Source: DASSUW01 sp963849695 (GTDB lineage Bacteria; Actinomycetota; Thermoleophilia; Solirubrobacterales; Solirubrobacteraceae). Taken from it: a stretch of 64,000 nucleotides of DNA. A program made the translations under genes and the position numbers. The stretch covers positions 434,001-498,000 of the forward strand of contig CAWKIT010000011.1 in assembly GCA_963849695.1 (NCBI GenBank), in the 5' to 3' direction. A model generated the notes under the pieces. It was not told the DNA's origin and searched no databases. It saw only the letters and a list, made by a program, of their open reading frames with translations. Below are positions 33,201 through 43,648 of this stretch, one piece after another. Each line of letters starts with the position of its first letter. Position 1 is the first letter of the stretch.

Positions 33201-36200
33201 TTGCGAGGGCTGCATACGTTCTGGCGTCAGACGGCGCTGCTGCTGGTGGTCCTCGCCTGCGTCAACGGCTCGAACTACCTGTTCCACGTCGTCATCAGCC
33301 GGATGCTCGGCCCGGCCGACTACGGAGCGCTCGCGGCTCTGCTCGCGATCATCCTGGTGCTCTCGGTGCCGTTCGGCGTCATCCAGACCGCGATCGCGGA
33401 CAAGACGGCCACGCTGCGCTCGACGGGTCGCGAGGACGACGTGCGCGCGCTCGGGGGGAGCGCGCTGAAGACGACGATGCCGTTCGCGTGGGGTGCGGGC
33501 CTCGTGGTCGCGCTCTTCGCACCGCTGCTCAGCGTGTTCCTCGATGTGGACCTCGTGTCCGCGCTCCTGCTCGCCCCGTTCGTGGTCGCGTCGGTCCCGA
33601 CGAGCGTCGCCCTGGGGGTCCTGCAGGGCGAGCACCGGTTCCAGGCTCTGGCGGCCCTGCAGGTCACGACCACGATCCTCCGCCTCGCCCTCGGGATCAC
33701 GTTCGTGTGGGCGGGATTGGGCGTGATCGGCGCGGTCCTCGCGACGGCGGTGGCGGCGGCGCTCACGGTTCCGCTCGCGTTCCGCAGCCTCCGCGTGGGG
33801 CGCCGCGCGTGGCGGGCGGCGCACAGGACGCTGGCCGCCGTCCGGGGTGACCTCGCGCCGGCGCTCCTCGGGCTGACCTGCTTCTGGCTGCTCGCCGAGG
33901 CCGACATCGCCCTCGCGCGGCATTTCCTCGGGGGAGACGAGTCCGGCTACTACTCGAGCGCCGGCCTCCTCGCCCGCGCGCTGCTGTTCCTGCCCGCCGC
34001 AGTCGGCGTCGTCGCGTTTCCACGGTTCGTGGCCGCGCGAGCCGATGACGCCGAGCGGATGCGGTGGCTGCAGACGAGCACGATCGGCGTCGGGGTCCTG
34101 GCGCTGGGTGGCTTCGTCGTCCTTCTCGTGCTGCGCGAGCCGCTGATCGTGCTCGCCTTCGGCGAGCGCTTCGCCGCCGCAGCGGACCTTCTCCCCATCC
34201 TCGCCGTCGCGATGGCCTGGATGGCGGTCGTCAACGTCCTCGTCTACTTCCACATCGCCATGGCGTCGCGCGCGTACCTGATCTGCCTGGCCGGCGTGGT
34301 CGTCGAGGCGGCGGCGATCGGCGCCTTCCACGAGACGGCCGAGCAGGTCGCGGTGGCGACGGCGATCGTGGCGGCGGTCGTGGCGTTCCTCGAGTACGAG
34401 GCGGCAGCCTCGATCTGCCGCTGGCGGCCGCAGATCGCCCCGCCGGCCGGCGGACAGCTGGCTTCGCTCGCCGAGCCGGGCACGCTCGACATCTCGGTCG
34501 TCCTGCCGTGCTACAACGCGGGCCCGGCGCTGCGCGCGGTGGTCGAGCGGCTCTGCGGGCAGCTCGACGGGGTCGGCTCCTACGAGCTCATCGTCGTCTC
34601 CGACGGCAGCACCGACGAGACGGTGGCGACCGCGCGCTCGTTCGAGTCCGAGGCGGTCCGCGTCATCGAGTACCCGCTCCGCGAGGGCAAAGGCCACGCG
34701 CTCCGCGTGGGTCTCCGAGAGGCGCGCGGCGAGTACGTCGCCTTCTGCGACGCCGACGGTGACATCGCCTCGGAGGCGCTCCCGTCGTTCCTCACGCTGA
34801 TGCGGCTCTACGACCCCGACGTCGTCCTCGGCTCCAAGCGCCACCCGCTGTCCGACGTCTACTACCCGCCCCTGCGCCGCCTGCTGAGCTGGACGTACCA
34901 CAAGCTGACGCGACTGCTCTTCCGGGTGAACGTGCGCGACACGCAGACCGGCCTGAAGCTGATCCGCCGCGACGTCCTGGCCGCGGTGCTGCCGCGGATG
35001 CTCGAGAAGCGATACGCCTTCGATCTCGAGTTCCTCGTCGTCGCCCGCAGCCTCGGCTTCGCCCGCGTGTTCGAGGCGCCCGTCAGGATCGACTATCGGT
35101 TCGCGAGCCACGTCAACCCCGGGGCCACGCTGCGCATCGTCCGCGACACGCTTGCGATCTTCTACCGCCACCACATCCTGGACACCTATCGAGGCGCCGG
35201 CCTCCCCAGGAGCGCGGGTCGGCGGTTCGGGCGCGCGTCCCGCGGATGGCGTGACCGCGCGCGGATCTGCTTCATCAACTGGCGCGACGTCGAGAACCCG
35301 GAGGCAGGCGGGGCGGAGGTCGTCACCCACGAGGTGGCGAAGCGCTGGGCGGCGCAGGGCCACGACGTGACCCAGCTCGCCTCGGGATTCGCCGGCGCCT
35401 CCGCCACCGCGCGGATCGACGGCGTCCACGTCCGGAGGCTCGGGCGCCTCCGTGCGGGCTCGTTCCATCTGCGCGTCCAGCGCGAGCTGGCTCGGCTCCG
35501 CGGCTTCGACGTGGTGGTCGAGAGCGTGAACACGATTCCGTTCCTGACGCCTCTCTGGCGCAACCGTCTTCCCACCACCGTGCCCCTGTTCCACCAGCTG
35601 GCGGTCGACGTCTGGGACGCGGAGCTGCCAAGGCCGCTCGCCCGCGTGGGGCGGTGGCTCGAGCTCCGGCTTCTGAGCCTCTACCGCGACACCCCGGTCG
35701 TCGCCGTGTCGCCTTCGACACGCGACGACCTCGTGGAGCTGGGATTCAAGAGCGTCGCCGTCGTCGCCAACGGTAGGGACGAGCCGCCGCCGGATCTCGA
35801 GCTGACCCCGAAGGAGCCGACCCCGACGTTCCTGTTCGTCGGCCGGCTGGCGGCGAACAAGCGCCCCCAGCACGCGCTCCAGGCGTTCGACGCGATCAGG
35901 CGCACGATTCCCGACGCGCGGCTGTGGCTGATCGGCCAGGGGCCGCTCGACACGGAGCTGCGCGCCGTGCTGCCCCCGGGCGCCGAGCTGCTCGGCCGGC
36001 TCTCGCGCCGGGAGCTGTACGAGCGGATGGCGCGAGCCCATTGCCTGCTGGTGCCGTCGGTGCGGGAAGGGTGGGGCCTGGTCGTCGTAGAGGCGAACGC
36101 GGTGGGGACGCCGGCCGTGGGGTACGACGTCCGCGGGATCCGGGACTCGATCCGACCCGGCGAGACCGGTGCCTTGGTCACGGCGGGAGATCCGGAGGCG

Positions 36201-36419
36201 CTCGGACATGCCGCGGCAGCGCTGGTGACCGACCCCGAGCGGTACGAGCGGCTCCGGGCTGCCGCCGCCGAGTGGGGAGGGTCGTTCTCGTGGGACACGA
36301 CCGCTGACGCGCTCCTGGAGTTCGCGCAGCGCGCGAGCCGGTCGCCGGAGCCGCTGGTAGCCGCCATCCCGACGAGCCCCACACCCGCGCCGGCCGGGCA
36401 GGACATCGTGCCCCCTTGA
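33201..36419 (+). CDS. Flippase-GT2-GT4 three-domain fusion protein
   Basis: 1072 residues from TTG 33201. Residues 1-~410 form a Wzx/MATE-like polysaccharide flippase (about twelve helices; FHVVISRMLGPADYGAL is typical). Residues ~430-670 are a GT2 domain of the dolichyl-phosphate-glucosyltransferase kind: DISVVLPCYNAG, VVSDGSTDET, FCDADGDI, DTQTGLKLIRRDV. Residues ~690-1050 are a GT4 domain: EAGGAEVVTHEVAKRW, FLFVGRLAANKRP, and EGWGLVVVEA. One polypeptide could make a lipid-linked sugar, extend it and flip it. The N-terminus may be longer: ATG 33161 would join in frame if one C were removed from the C-run near 33195. The next gene overlaps its stop. Confidence 0.85.
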   Translation: MRGLHTFWRQTALLLVVLACVNGSNYLFHVVISRMLGPADYGALAALLAIILVLSVPFGVIQTAIADKTATLRSTGREDDVRALGGSALKTTMPFAWGAGLVVALFAPLLSVFLDVDLVSALLLAPFVVASVPTSVALGVLQGEHRFQALAALQVTTTILRLALGITFVWAGLGVIGAVLATAVAAALTVPLAFRSLRVGRRAWRAAHRTLAAVRGDLAPALLGLTCFWLLAEADIALARHFLGGDESGYYSSAGLLARALLFLPAAVGVVAFPRFVAARADDAERMRWLQTSTIGVGVLALGGFVVLLVLREPLIVLAFGERFAAAADLLPILAVAMAWMAVVNVLVYFHIAMASRAYLICLAGVVVEAAAIGAFHETAEQVAVATAIVAAVVAFLEYEAAASICRWRPQIAPPAGGQLASLAEPGTLDISVVLPCYNAGPALRAVVERLCGQLDGVGSYELIVVSDGSTDETVATARSFESEAVRVIEYPLREGKGHALRVGLREARGEYVAFCDADGDIASEALPSFLTLMRLYDPDVVLGSKRHPLSDVYYPPLRRLLSWTYHKLTRLLFRVNVRDTQTGLKLIRRDVLAAVLPRMLEKRYAFDLEFLVVARSLGFARVFEAPVRIDYRFASHVNPGATLRIVRDTLAIFYRHHILDTYRGAGLPRSAGRRFGRASRGWRDRARICFINWRDVENPEAGGAEVVTHEVAKRWAAQGHDVTQLASGFAGASATARIDGVHVRRLGRLRAGSFHLRVQRELARLRGFDVVVESVNTIPFLTPLWRNRLPTTVPLFHQLAVDVWDAELPRPLARVGRWLELRLLSLYRDTPVVAVSPSTRDDLVELGFKSVAVVANGRDEPPPDLELTPKEPTPTFLFVGRLAANKRPQHALQAFDAIRRTIPDARLWLIGQGPLDTELRAVLPPGAELLGRLSRRELYERMARAHCLLVPSVREGWGLVVVEANAVGTPAVGYDVRGIRDSIRPGETGALVTAGDPEALGHAAAALVTDPERYERLRAAAAEWGGSFSWDTTADALLEFAQRASRSPEPLVAAIPTSPTPAPAGQDIVPP

Positions 36420-39400
36420 CGGCGCGGCCGTGGACGAGCTGGCAGCGGACGGGGAGACCCACGGGCGTGCCCACGACGCTGCGGTCGCGGGCCGCGAGGC
36501 TGGGGCGGCAGCTTCCGCCGGTCGCCGTCTCCTACGCCGCGCCGTCGCTGATCGCGGCGATCGCGGTGCAGACCTGGTTCCGGGGCGACGCGGGCCTCGC
36601 CACCGGCGACCTGGCGCCGCCGGTCGCACCCGGCATCGACTATCGGGCTCACTGGAACGGCTTCGACTCTGGCGCCGGGGCACCGAGCTACCAGATCGTG
36701 TCCCTCCCGTACTTCGAGGGGCTGCGCCTGTTCTCGTCGCTCGGCTTCGGTGAGGTCGCGTTCCAGCGACTGTGGCTCACGGTGCTCGTCGCGGCGAGCG
36801 CGGCGAGCGTCGTCTTCCTGGCGCGCGGGCTCGTGCGCTCGCCGCTCGCGGCCGGGGTCGCGGGGTTCGTGCCGCTGTTCAGCGCCTATCGCCTGACGCT
36901 CGCGTTCGACCCCGTTCCGCTGGTGGCGATGATCGCGGCGGCCGTGCTGGGCGGGCTCGTGATCCGCGCCGGTGGGGACGGTGGACCAAGGCCGCTCGTC
37001 TTCGGCTTGGCGTCCCTCTCCTGCGCCTACGTCGCCATCAATCCGCCGCACGTCGCCCTCGTGCTCGCCTGGATCGCCGTCTGCGTCCTCCTCGCGTGGG
37101 CCGCGCACGGTCGCGAGGCGCTGGGGCGCGTGGCGCGGTTCCTGCGCGTCGGTGTGCCCCTCGCCCTGCTGTTCAACCTCTGGTGGATCGTCCCGGCGAT
37201 CCTTGCCTTCACGGGGCCGGTGTTCACCGATCGTTTCGCGGCCGCCGGCGTCGACGAGTGGGCGTGGACGCACGCCCGCGGGAGCGTGCTCAACGTTGTG
37301 ACGTTCACGTCCCACTGGGCGTGGACGTTCCCGGAGTACTTCCCGTTCTCAGCCCGCCTCGAGCGACGCTCCCTTCAGCCTCCTGCAGTACGTGCCTGCG
37401 CTGGCGGCGGTGGGTGGCTTCGCGCTGGCGGTGGGCCGTCAGCGCCGCGTGGGCGTGATCCTGCTCGTGGTCGGCGTCCTGGCGATCTGGGTCATGAAGG
37501 GGCTCCACGACCCGCTCGCCGGGATCAACCGATGGATGTACGACGCCGTGCCGGGGTTCTGGCTCCTGCGCGACCCGGCGAAGGCCGGGCTCGTGCTGGC
37601 GCTCGTGTTCGCGCTGCTCATCGCGCTCGGGATCGCTGCGCTCGCCGAGCGCTCGCGCTCGGCCGCGACGGCCGCCGCCGTGTTCGTGGTCGCCGCCGCG
37701 GCGCTCTACGCCCATCCCCTGCTCACGGGTGCCGTCGTGCCGTCCGAGCGCCCGCTGCTGCCGTCGGCGCACGTCCGCGTCCCGTCCGGGTGGGAGGCGA
37801 CCGCCGCCTACCTCGAGAGCCGGCCGGCGAACGGGAAGGTCGTCGTCCTGCCTCGACTCGACTACTACCAGACGCCGACGACGTGGGGCTACTACGGCGC
37901 CTCCTTCCTCCACAGTCTCATCGACCGCCCGGTGATCGAACCGGTACCTGCGGCGTACTACCGCGACGCCGAGGTCGACGCCTTGGTCGGACGCCTGCAG
38001 GCGGAGATCCTGCGTGGAAAGCGCAACGTCGAGGGCTTGCTTCAAGCGCTCGGAGCCAGGTACATCGTCTTGCGGCGCGACCTCGACACCGCATTTCCCG
38101 GGCGTTCGCTGGCCTCGCCGGACCTCCTGGCGAAACGGTTGGCCGGCGTGCAGGGCGTCCGGCACCTGCGCGGCTTCGGGGAGGCCGACGTGTACGCGGC
38201 GCCGGGCGTTCGGATGCCGGAGGTGTACCCGGCGCTGCCGGTCATCGAGGATGAGGGGAGCCTCTCGGCCATGCGCCGGGCCGTCGCCATGCCGCCCACG
38301 GCCGCCGTGGTCGGGCCCGAAGCGAGCGACGCGCTCGTCGGTATCCCCAAGGGGCAGGCGCGGGTGGTGACGCCCAAGCGAAGGCTGGCCGTCGCGCTCG
38401 AGTACGGCGCAGTCGTCGTCCGGCCGCTACGCGGGACGGCACGCGTGGCGCCGGCGCCGCCGCTGGTCCTGCTGCCGGCTCCCGATCCGCCGTTCGGCGT
38501 CATCGTCGGCCGCCGGCGCCTCGAGGTCTCGGACTCGTCGGACGCCCCGCGGCGGCTCGCTGTCGTGCGCCCCCCAGAATTGGCGGAGGGCCGCGGCTAC
38601 TTCCCGCCGGAGCGCGTCGGTCTCGGTGTGGCGCTGGCGAACCGCGTCGGCGACTGCCACCGGTATGACGATCGCTCCCGCAGGGAGGTAGGGATCGCAG
38701 CGGCCGCGAGCGGCGGTGACGAGCGCGCGACGCTGCGGCTGGCGGCCCGCGACCATTCGGCCTGTGTGGCGATCCCGGTAGGGGAGGCGCAGGCGGGCCA
38801 GCCGCTACGCGTCCAGGTGTCGCATCGGCGGGTGGCCGGGAGCCCGGCTCGGCTCTGCGTCTGGCAGGAGGGCCCCGATCGGTGCGCCACCATGCCGGCG
38901 CTCGACCCCTCGCCCGGGTGGCACAAGTTCGACGACACGATCAGGCTCGCGCCCGGGACGGAGTCGGTGCACGTGTTTCTCTACGCCGACGGCGGGGCCG
39001 GCGGTCGGGAGTTGACGAGAACGGAGTATCGCGGGCTCACCGTCTCGTCTCCCGCTTCGGACATCGGTGTGATGGTGGAACCGCCGGCACGGCTTCCACG
39101 GGTCTCCTACCGGAGGACCGGGCCGGACGAGTTCCGCGTGCGCGTGGTGGGTGCCCGGCGCCCGTTCGTCCTCGTCGCGGCGGAGACGTTCGCGCCCGGG
39201 TGGAGGCTCGAGCGCGAGGACGCACGGGCTGTCGAGCACTTCAAGGTCAACGGATACGCCAACGGCTGGCGGATCCCGTGGACCGGGACTTACGAGCTCA
39301 CCATCTCCTATCGCCCCGAGCGGCTCGCCCAGGCCGCGCGCAGACTCGATCTCATCGCCGTGCCGCTCGGCGTCCTGGCCCTCGTCCTCGGGCCGACCCT

Positions 39401-39452
39401 GAGGCGCCGGTGGCCCGCCGCCGGCGCGGCGGGCCGCCGGCGGATCGGATAG
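36416..39452 (+). CDS. Large GT-C/arabinofuranosyltransferase-like membrane protein (one frameshift)
   Basis: The reconstructed length is about 1011 residues from TTG 36416, which overlaps the previous stop as TTGA; GTG 36467 is an alternative. About ten membrane helices fill residues 20-430 (QTWFRGDAGLATGDLAPP as the first outer loop with acidic residues; YDAVPGFWLLRDPAKAGL later). A long exported region follows, starting near VVVLPRLDYYQTPTTWGYYG, which resembles the region annotated DUF3367 in AftD-type arabinosyltransferases. A final membrane helix (LDLIAVPLGVLALVLGP) ends the protein. One extra base near 37366 (after SARLE; restored DAPFSLLQYVPAL) breaks the frame. It probably acts with the flippase fusion on an extracellular glycan. 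Confidence 0.75.
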
Positions 39453-39496
39453 CTCGCCCTGGCGTCAGCAGGGCGATCAAGGCTCGCTTCATGCGG

Positions 39497-41134
39497 TCAC
39501 TTGCAGTAGCGCGGCGCCCGTCCGACCGGCTCGTAGCACAGCGCGTCGCCCTGGTTCGAGTTGCCGTCCAGGAACCCGATCCGCCGCACCTCCTTCGAGT
39601 ACGCGCCGCGGTACTTGAGCACATACAGGCCGTTGCGCAGGTCGACGACATAGATCAGGCCGTCCTGGACGACGGCGTAGCTCCACATCACGACCTTCTC
39701 GTTCCGGCCCGTGTCCGGGTCGGAGGAGAGCCGCGGGTCCTCGAGCAACACCGTGTCGAGCGGCTCGGGGGTGAACTCGGCCAGCTGGTACGGCGCGCGC
39801 GGGTCGGCGACGCTGACGGCCTGGAAGCCGCCCGAATGCCAGGTGCTGAACGCGATGTGCGGCGTGAGCGTCGGGTTGTGCGCCGAGTAGGACGTCCGCG
39901 GCGGGTTCCAGTCCTCACAGGTGGCCGGGTCGTTCTCGGGCTCGCGGTACTCGGCCTCGACCGTCGGGACGGCCGGGTTGGAGATGTCGACCATCCGCGT
40001 CCAGCCCCACGGGCAGCCGTGGCCCGGCCCGGTCGCGGTCCCGTACACCTCGTCGGACACCCAGGCCCAGTCACGTCCCCACAGCTTCACCGCGCTGTGC
40101 GCGCCCGGCCCCGGCCACACCGGGCGGGACTCGTTGACCGTGATCGGTCGCGGCTGCGGGAACGCGGCGCCGGTCGCGAACTCGGTCGTGTCGACGATCG
40201 CGAAGCCGCCGGTCAGCAGCGCGTAATACGTCCGGGTGCCGTCGTTGCTGACCGTGAGCGAGTGCAGCCCGCCGGTCGGCTTCTGCGCGGGCGCGGGAGC
40301 CGGTGGGAACCGCGTGTACGGATAGGTCCCGCTGTAGAGAGTGACGGGCTCGCCGCCGCCGGGCACGCCCGAGATGTCCCAGACCGAGAACGGGCAGCTC
40401 GGGGCGCCGCCCCGGGTCGCACACGTCGACGTCGCGTTGCCGGCGAAGATCAGCGCCCGGTCGGGGTTCTTCGGGTCCTCCCACAGGAAGAACTCGTGCG
40501 TGTCGACCTTGAACTCACGGAGCAGCTTCGGCGCGCTCGCGTTCGCGCCCGAGATGTCGTAGAAGCGAATGTTGCTGATCGACGGGATCGTGCAGTGGTG
40601 CAGCTGGTCGCCGACGCCGCAGTTCGTATTGAGGTCGATCAGGACGTCCTGCGAGCTCCAGACGCGCAGCTCGCGCGTCGACTCGCCGGGCTTCGCGTCC
40701 AACGGTCCGGCCGCCACCCGCGGCTTCGAGGGCTTCGAGATGTCGACCACCACGATGCCGCCCTGCGGCTGCGGCGCGTGCCCTCCGTCCGTCCGGCTGC
40801 CGATGTACGCGTAGTCGCCGTGGACGGCGATCGCCGCGTTCATGCCGCGGTTCATGAGCGGCTCGTGCCCGACCTGCTGGAGGCGGCCGCGCTTGGGCTT
40901 CTTCACCGCGGCGGTGGCTACGGACGCCCGCCGGGCGGCGCGCGCGTCATAGCTGCGTACCGCGGTCGCGGTCATGCAGCCGGCGGCCGGCCCGTCGGCG
41001 AACCACACGGCGGCCGGCTCCGGCGACCACGCTCCCGTGATCGCGCAGTCGCGCGGATGGGCGCCGGCCGACGCCGGCAGCAGAGCGATCGCGGCGAACG
41101 CGATCGCCGCGGTGCATACGTGAACGAGCCGCAT
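39497..41134 (-). CDS. Secreted LVIVD/beta-propeller-like protein
   Basis: 545 residues from ATG 41134, preceded by GAGGAAG. A signal peptide (VCTAAIAFAAIALLPASAGA) leads into a mature protein with recurring blade-like units: GGIVVVDISKPSKPRV, NIRFYDISGANASAPKLL, FSVWDISGVPGGGEP, MVDISNPAVPTVEAEY, AVSVADPRAPYQLAEF, and IYVVDLRNGLYVLKY. The (V/I)VD(I/L) strand followed by a proline turn is the LVIVD signature. HEFFLWEDP and histidine-rich HNPTLTPHIAFSTWHSGG are conserved-looking loops. It is probably an extracellular binding or adhesion protein; no catalytic motif is evident. Four cysteine-containing loops may be disulfide bonded. Confidence 0.82.
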   Translation of the reverse strand: MRLVHVCTAAIAFAAIALLPASAGAHPRDCAITGAWSPEPAAVWFADGPAAGCMTATAVRSYDARAARRASVATAAVKKPKRGRLQQVGHEPLMNRGMNAAIAVHGDYAYIGSRTDGGHAPQPQGGIVVVDISKPSKPRVAAGPLDAKPGESTRELRVWSSQDVLIDLNTNCGVGDQLHHCTIPSISNIRFYDISGANASAPKLLREFKVDTHEFFLWEDPKNPDRALIFAGNATSTCATRGGAPSCPFSVWDISGVPGGGEPVTLYSGTYPYTRFPPAPAPAQKPTGGLHSLTVSNDGTRTYYALLTGGFAIVDTTEFATGAAFPQPRPITVNESRPVWPGPGAHSAVKLWGRDWAWVSDEVYGTATGPGHGCPWGWTRMVDISNPAVPTVEAEYREPENDPATCEDWNPPRTSYSAHNPTLTPHIAFSTWHSGGFQAVSVADPRAPYQLAEFTPEPLDTVLLEDPRLSSDPDTGRNEKVVMWSYAVVQDGLIYVVDLRNGLYVLKYRGAYSKEVRRIGFLDGNSNQGDALCYEPVGRAPRYCK

Positions 41135-41270
41135 GACTCTTCCTCCCCGATCGAGGCCGCGTCCTCCCGAGACGCCCACTCAGGGGTCCCCTACCCGGAT
41201 GCCGCCTCGTCCTCACCATGCTGCGAGGAGCGGCGTCGCGGCGGGCTCCCGCCCGCCGCGACGCATTTCA

Positions 41271-43339
41271 TCAGTCGCGAAGCCGCATGCGCGTCTGCGT
41301 CGTCGCGCGGTTGCCCGCCGCGTCCCGAGCCGTCGTGACCGCCGTCACCCGCAGGAGGCCGTTCGAGTTCAGCGCCAAGCGCGCCGACGGCTTCAAGCGC
41401 AGAGTCACCGTCGCGGTACGACCGCCCAGCACGGTCACGGCCTTGCTCGCAACCGTCTTGCCGCGGTAGCGAATCCTGAGCACGATCCGGCAGCGGGTCT
41501 CAGTGCTCGGGCAGCGCAGCCTGACCTTGAACCGGCCCTTGTTGGAGACGAGCACGGACCGGGGCTTGGGCCGCACCTTGGGAGCGGTCGTGTCGGGCGG
41601 CTGCGGCGCCGCGATCGAGAAGCTCCTCTCCGCGGCCGCGCCCACGTTGCCGGCCTGGTCGATCGCGCGCACCCGGACGGTGTGCGAGCCGGCCGAGAGG
41701 CCGGTGTACTCGCGCGGGCTGGTGCACGCCTGGAACGTGCCGTTGTCGAGGCTGCACTCGAACCGGGCGCCGGCTTCGCTGGAGAACGTCACCCGGGCGG
41801 TGGTGCCGGCCACGGTCACGTCCCCGATCGTCGCGGCCGGAGCCGTGGCGTCGACGACGAAGGTGCTCTCCGCGGCGGTCCCGATGTTGCCGGCCTGGTC
41901 GATCGCGCGCACCCGGACGGTGTGCGAGCCGTCGGACAGGCCTGTGAGCTCGCGCGGGCTGGTGCACGTCTGGAACGTCCCGCCGTCGAGGCTGCACTCG
42001 AACCGCGCCACGTCGCCGGCGGTGCTCGAGAACGTGACCGTCGCGGTCGTGCCGGTCACGGTCACGCCACCGATCGTCGCGGCCGGAGCCGTGGCGTCGA
42101 TGACGAAGGTGCTCTCCGCGGCTGCGCCCACGTTGCCGGCCTGGTCGATCGCGCGCACGCGGACGGTGTGCGAGCCGTCGGACAGGCCGGTGAGCTCGCG
42201 CGGGCTGGTGCACGTCTGGAACGTCCCGCCGTCGAGGCTGCACTCGAACCGCGCCACGTCGGTGGCGGTGCTCGAGAACGTGACCGTCGCGGTCGTGCCG
42301 GTCACGGTCACGCCACCGATCGTCGCGGCCGGAGCCGTGGTGTCGACGTCGTTCTCGAGAGTGACGCTCTCCACGAACGGCGTGAAGCTCGTATCCGTCG
42401 TCGTGAGTGTCGCCCGGTACTGCAGGTAACGCCGCCCGGCAGGGCCCGGAAGCGCTCCTCCGGCACCGACCGGCTGCCAATCCGTCCACGTAGCGTCCGG
42501 CGTCGGAGTGGTCCCGGTGCGGACCTCGAAGCTCACACCGGTGCCCTCCGGCGCGTCGACCGCAGCGGTCAGCGTTTGCCACGTCGCGCTGGCGTTGCCG
42601 GCGTCGAAGACGCGCGACGTGAACGTGCCCTCCGTCGGATAGGTTTCCAACGGGTAGAGGTCCAGGTAGTCGACGATGACGCTGCCTCCGCCCGCGCCGA
42701 AGTCACTGACGATCGGTCGCATCTGCGCAGAGATCGCGATCTCATGTACCGCGACCTCCTCGCCGTCGACGTAGTACACGACCTCGGTGGGCGTCCACTC
42801 GATGCTGTAGTCGTGCTCCTCCAGCGGATCGACGTCTGCGATCGCCGTGTTCATCGCCGTACCGCCAGGCGCCAATGTCCGCGCATACAGGCCCACAGGG
42901 AGCGACCCGCCGCCGGTGCTGAACATGGCCCACGGGCCGTCGTTGAAGTCGGTGCCGAAGCCGACGTGCTGGAACGGGTCGGCCGTGAACGTGGCCGCGA
43001 AGTCGAGCGAGCGATTCGAGTCGTAGAGCGACGTCGTGTTCGCCCGCGCTCCGTCGACGGTCAGCGAGCCGTCTGCGACGGTCGCGGTTCCGCCGGCGTT
43101 CCACGGCACCGTCTCCCAGCCGGCCGGCAGCGCCGTCCCGTCGAAGTCCTCGACGATGTCGTCGATGAGCGGACTGAGCGCGAGACCGCCCGGCGGACGA
43201 GCTCCGTCCCGTCGTGAGTTCCCTCAGTGAAGTCGTCGTCCACCTGGGTCTGTGCACCTGCTGTCGCCGCACCGGCCCATGCGATGGCAACGATCACGCC
43301 CGCCAGGGCCGTGATCAATCTCTTCATGAAATGGCTCAT
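41271..43339 (-). CDS. Secreted lectin-like/Ig-repeat protein (one frameshift)
   Basis: The reconstructed protein has about 689 residues. ATG 43339 has GGAGGGGGAA upstream. After the signal peptide (ITALAGVIVAIAWAGAATA) comes a concanavalin/LamG-like domain (WETVPWNAGGTATV ... DFAATFTADPFQHVGFG ... VDYLDLYPL), then a discoidin-like strand region (FTSRVFDAGNASATWQTL). Three Ig-like repeats of ~82 residues follow (FECSLDGGTFQTCTSPRE ... GSHTVRVRAIDQAGN). The C-terminal module is KVRPKPRSVLVSNKGRFKVR with CPSTETRCRIVL, ending ARDAAGNRATTQTRMRLRD. The frame breaks near 43200. It probably binds carbohydrate outside the cell; a degraded paralogue lies just upstream. Confidence 0.8.
41836..42340 (-). 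repeat. Near-identical tandem Ig-repeat units
   Basis: Two consecutive 246-bp units (about 41850-42090 and 42096-42336) differ at only a handful of bases by eye, for example around GAGCTCGCGCGGGCTGG at both 41950 and 42190. The third repeat of the protein is more diverged. A recent duplication is likely. Confidence 0.7.
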
Positions 43340-43399
43340 AGCCGATTCCCCCTCCTACTTTGGTCTGCGATTCGATTGTTCGCTCCCCGGGCGCCCGGA

Positions 43400-43505
43400 C
43401 TAGCGGCGCCTGGGCTCGAGGAGCGTGATGCGCTTCGAGTTCACCCTCGCGTTGCCGGCCGCGTCACGCGCGGCGACGCGCAACCTGACCGTTAGGCGGT
43501 CGCGC
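43400..43505 (-). pseudogene. C-terminal remnant of a secreted repeat protein
   Basis: About 33 codons read DRLTVRLRVAARDAAGN followed by ARVNSKRITLLEPRRR and a stop at 43400. This matches the ending of the shared C-terminal module (VTAVTTARDAAGN...T.T...L..R) in neighbouring secreted proteins. No corresponding upstream domain is readable in this or other frames before the hairpin at 43593, so it appears to be an orphaned tail. Confidence 0.5.
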
Positions 43506-43592
43506 GCAACCGCTCGCCGGCTTCGACGTGCTGGTACAGAGCGCCGCTGAAGGAGCCGCGGAACGCCGGCACCTCTCCAGCGGGCTATGGCT

Positions 43593-43631
43593 CGGGCTGC
43601 CGAGCGCACCGTGGGAGCGCTCGGCAGCCCG
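43593..43631 (-). terminator. Perfect 15-bp hairpin between tandem secreted-protein genes
   Basis: The arms at 43593-43607 and 43617-43631 are perfectly complementary, GC-rich and separated by 9 bases. The hairpin lies 18 bases beyond the stop of the gene at 43649. There is no strong T-run, so it may slow or stabilise RNA ends rather than act as a canonical terminator. Confidence 0.55.
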
Positions 43632-43648
43632 GCGAACTGTGGTGCCCG

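Noticed and set aside
33156..36683. A 1175-codon minus-strand open frame
   Set aside because: It is antisense to the flippase-GT2-GT4 fusion, has a charge-rich composition (runs of R, D, H, Q) and no recognisable domain.
36416..39452. Two separate genes at 36416-37400 and 37392-39452
   Set aside because: The second frame begins in the middle of a membrane domain, and removing one base near 37366 joins SARLE to DAPFSLLQYVPAL seamlessly, so one gene is the better reading.
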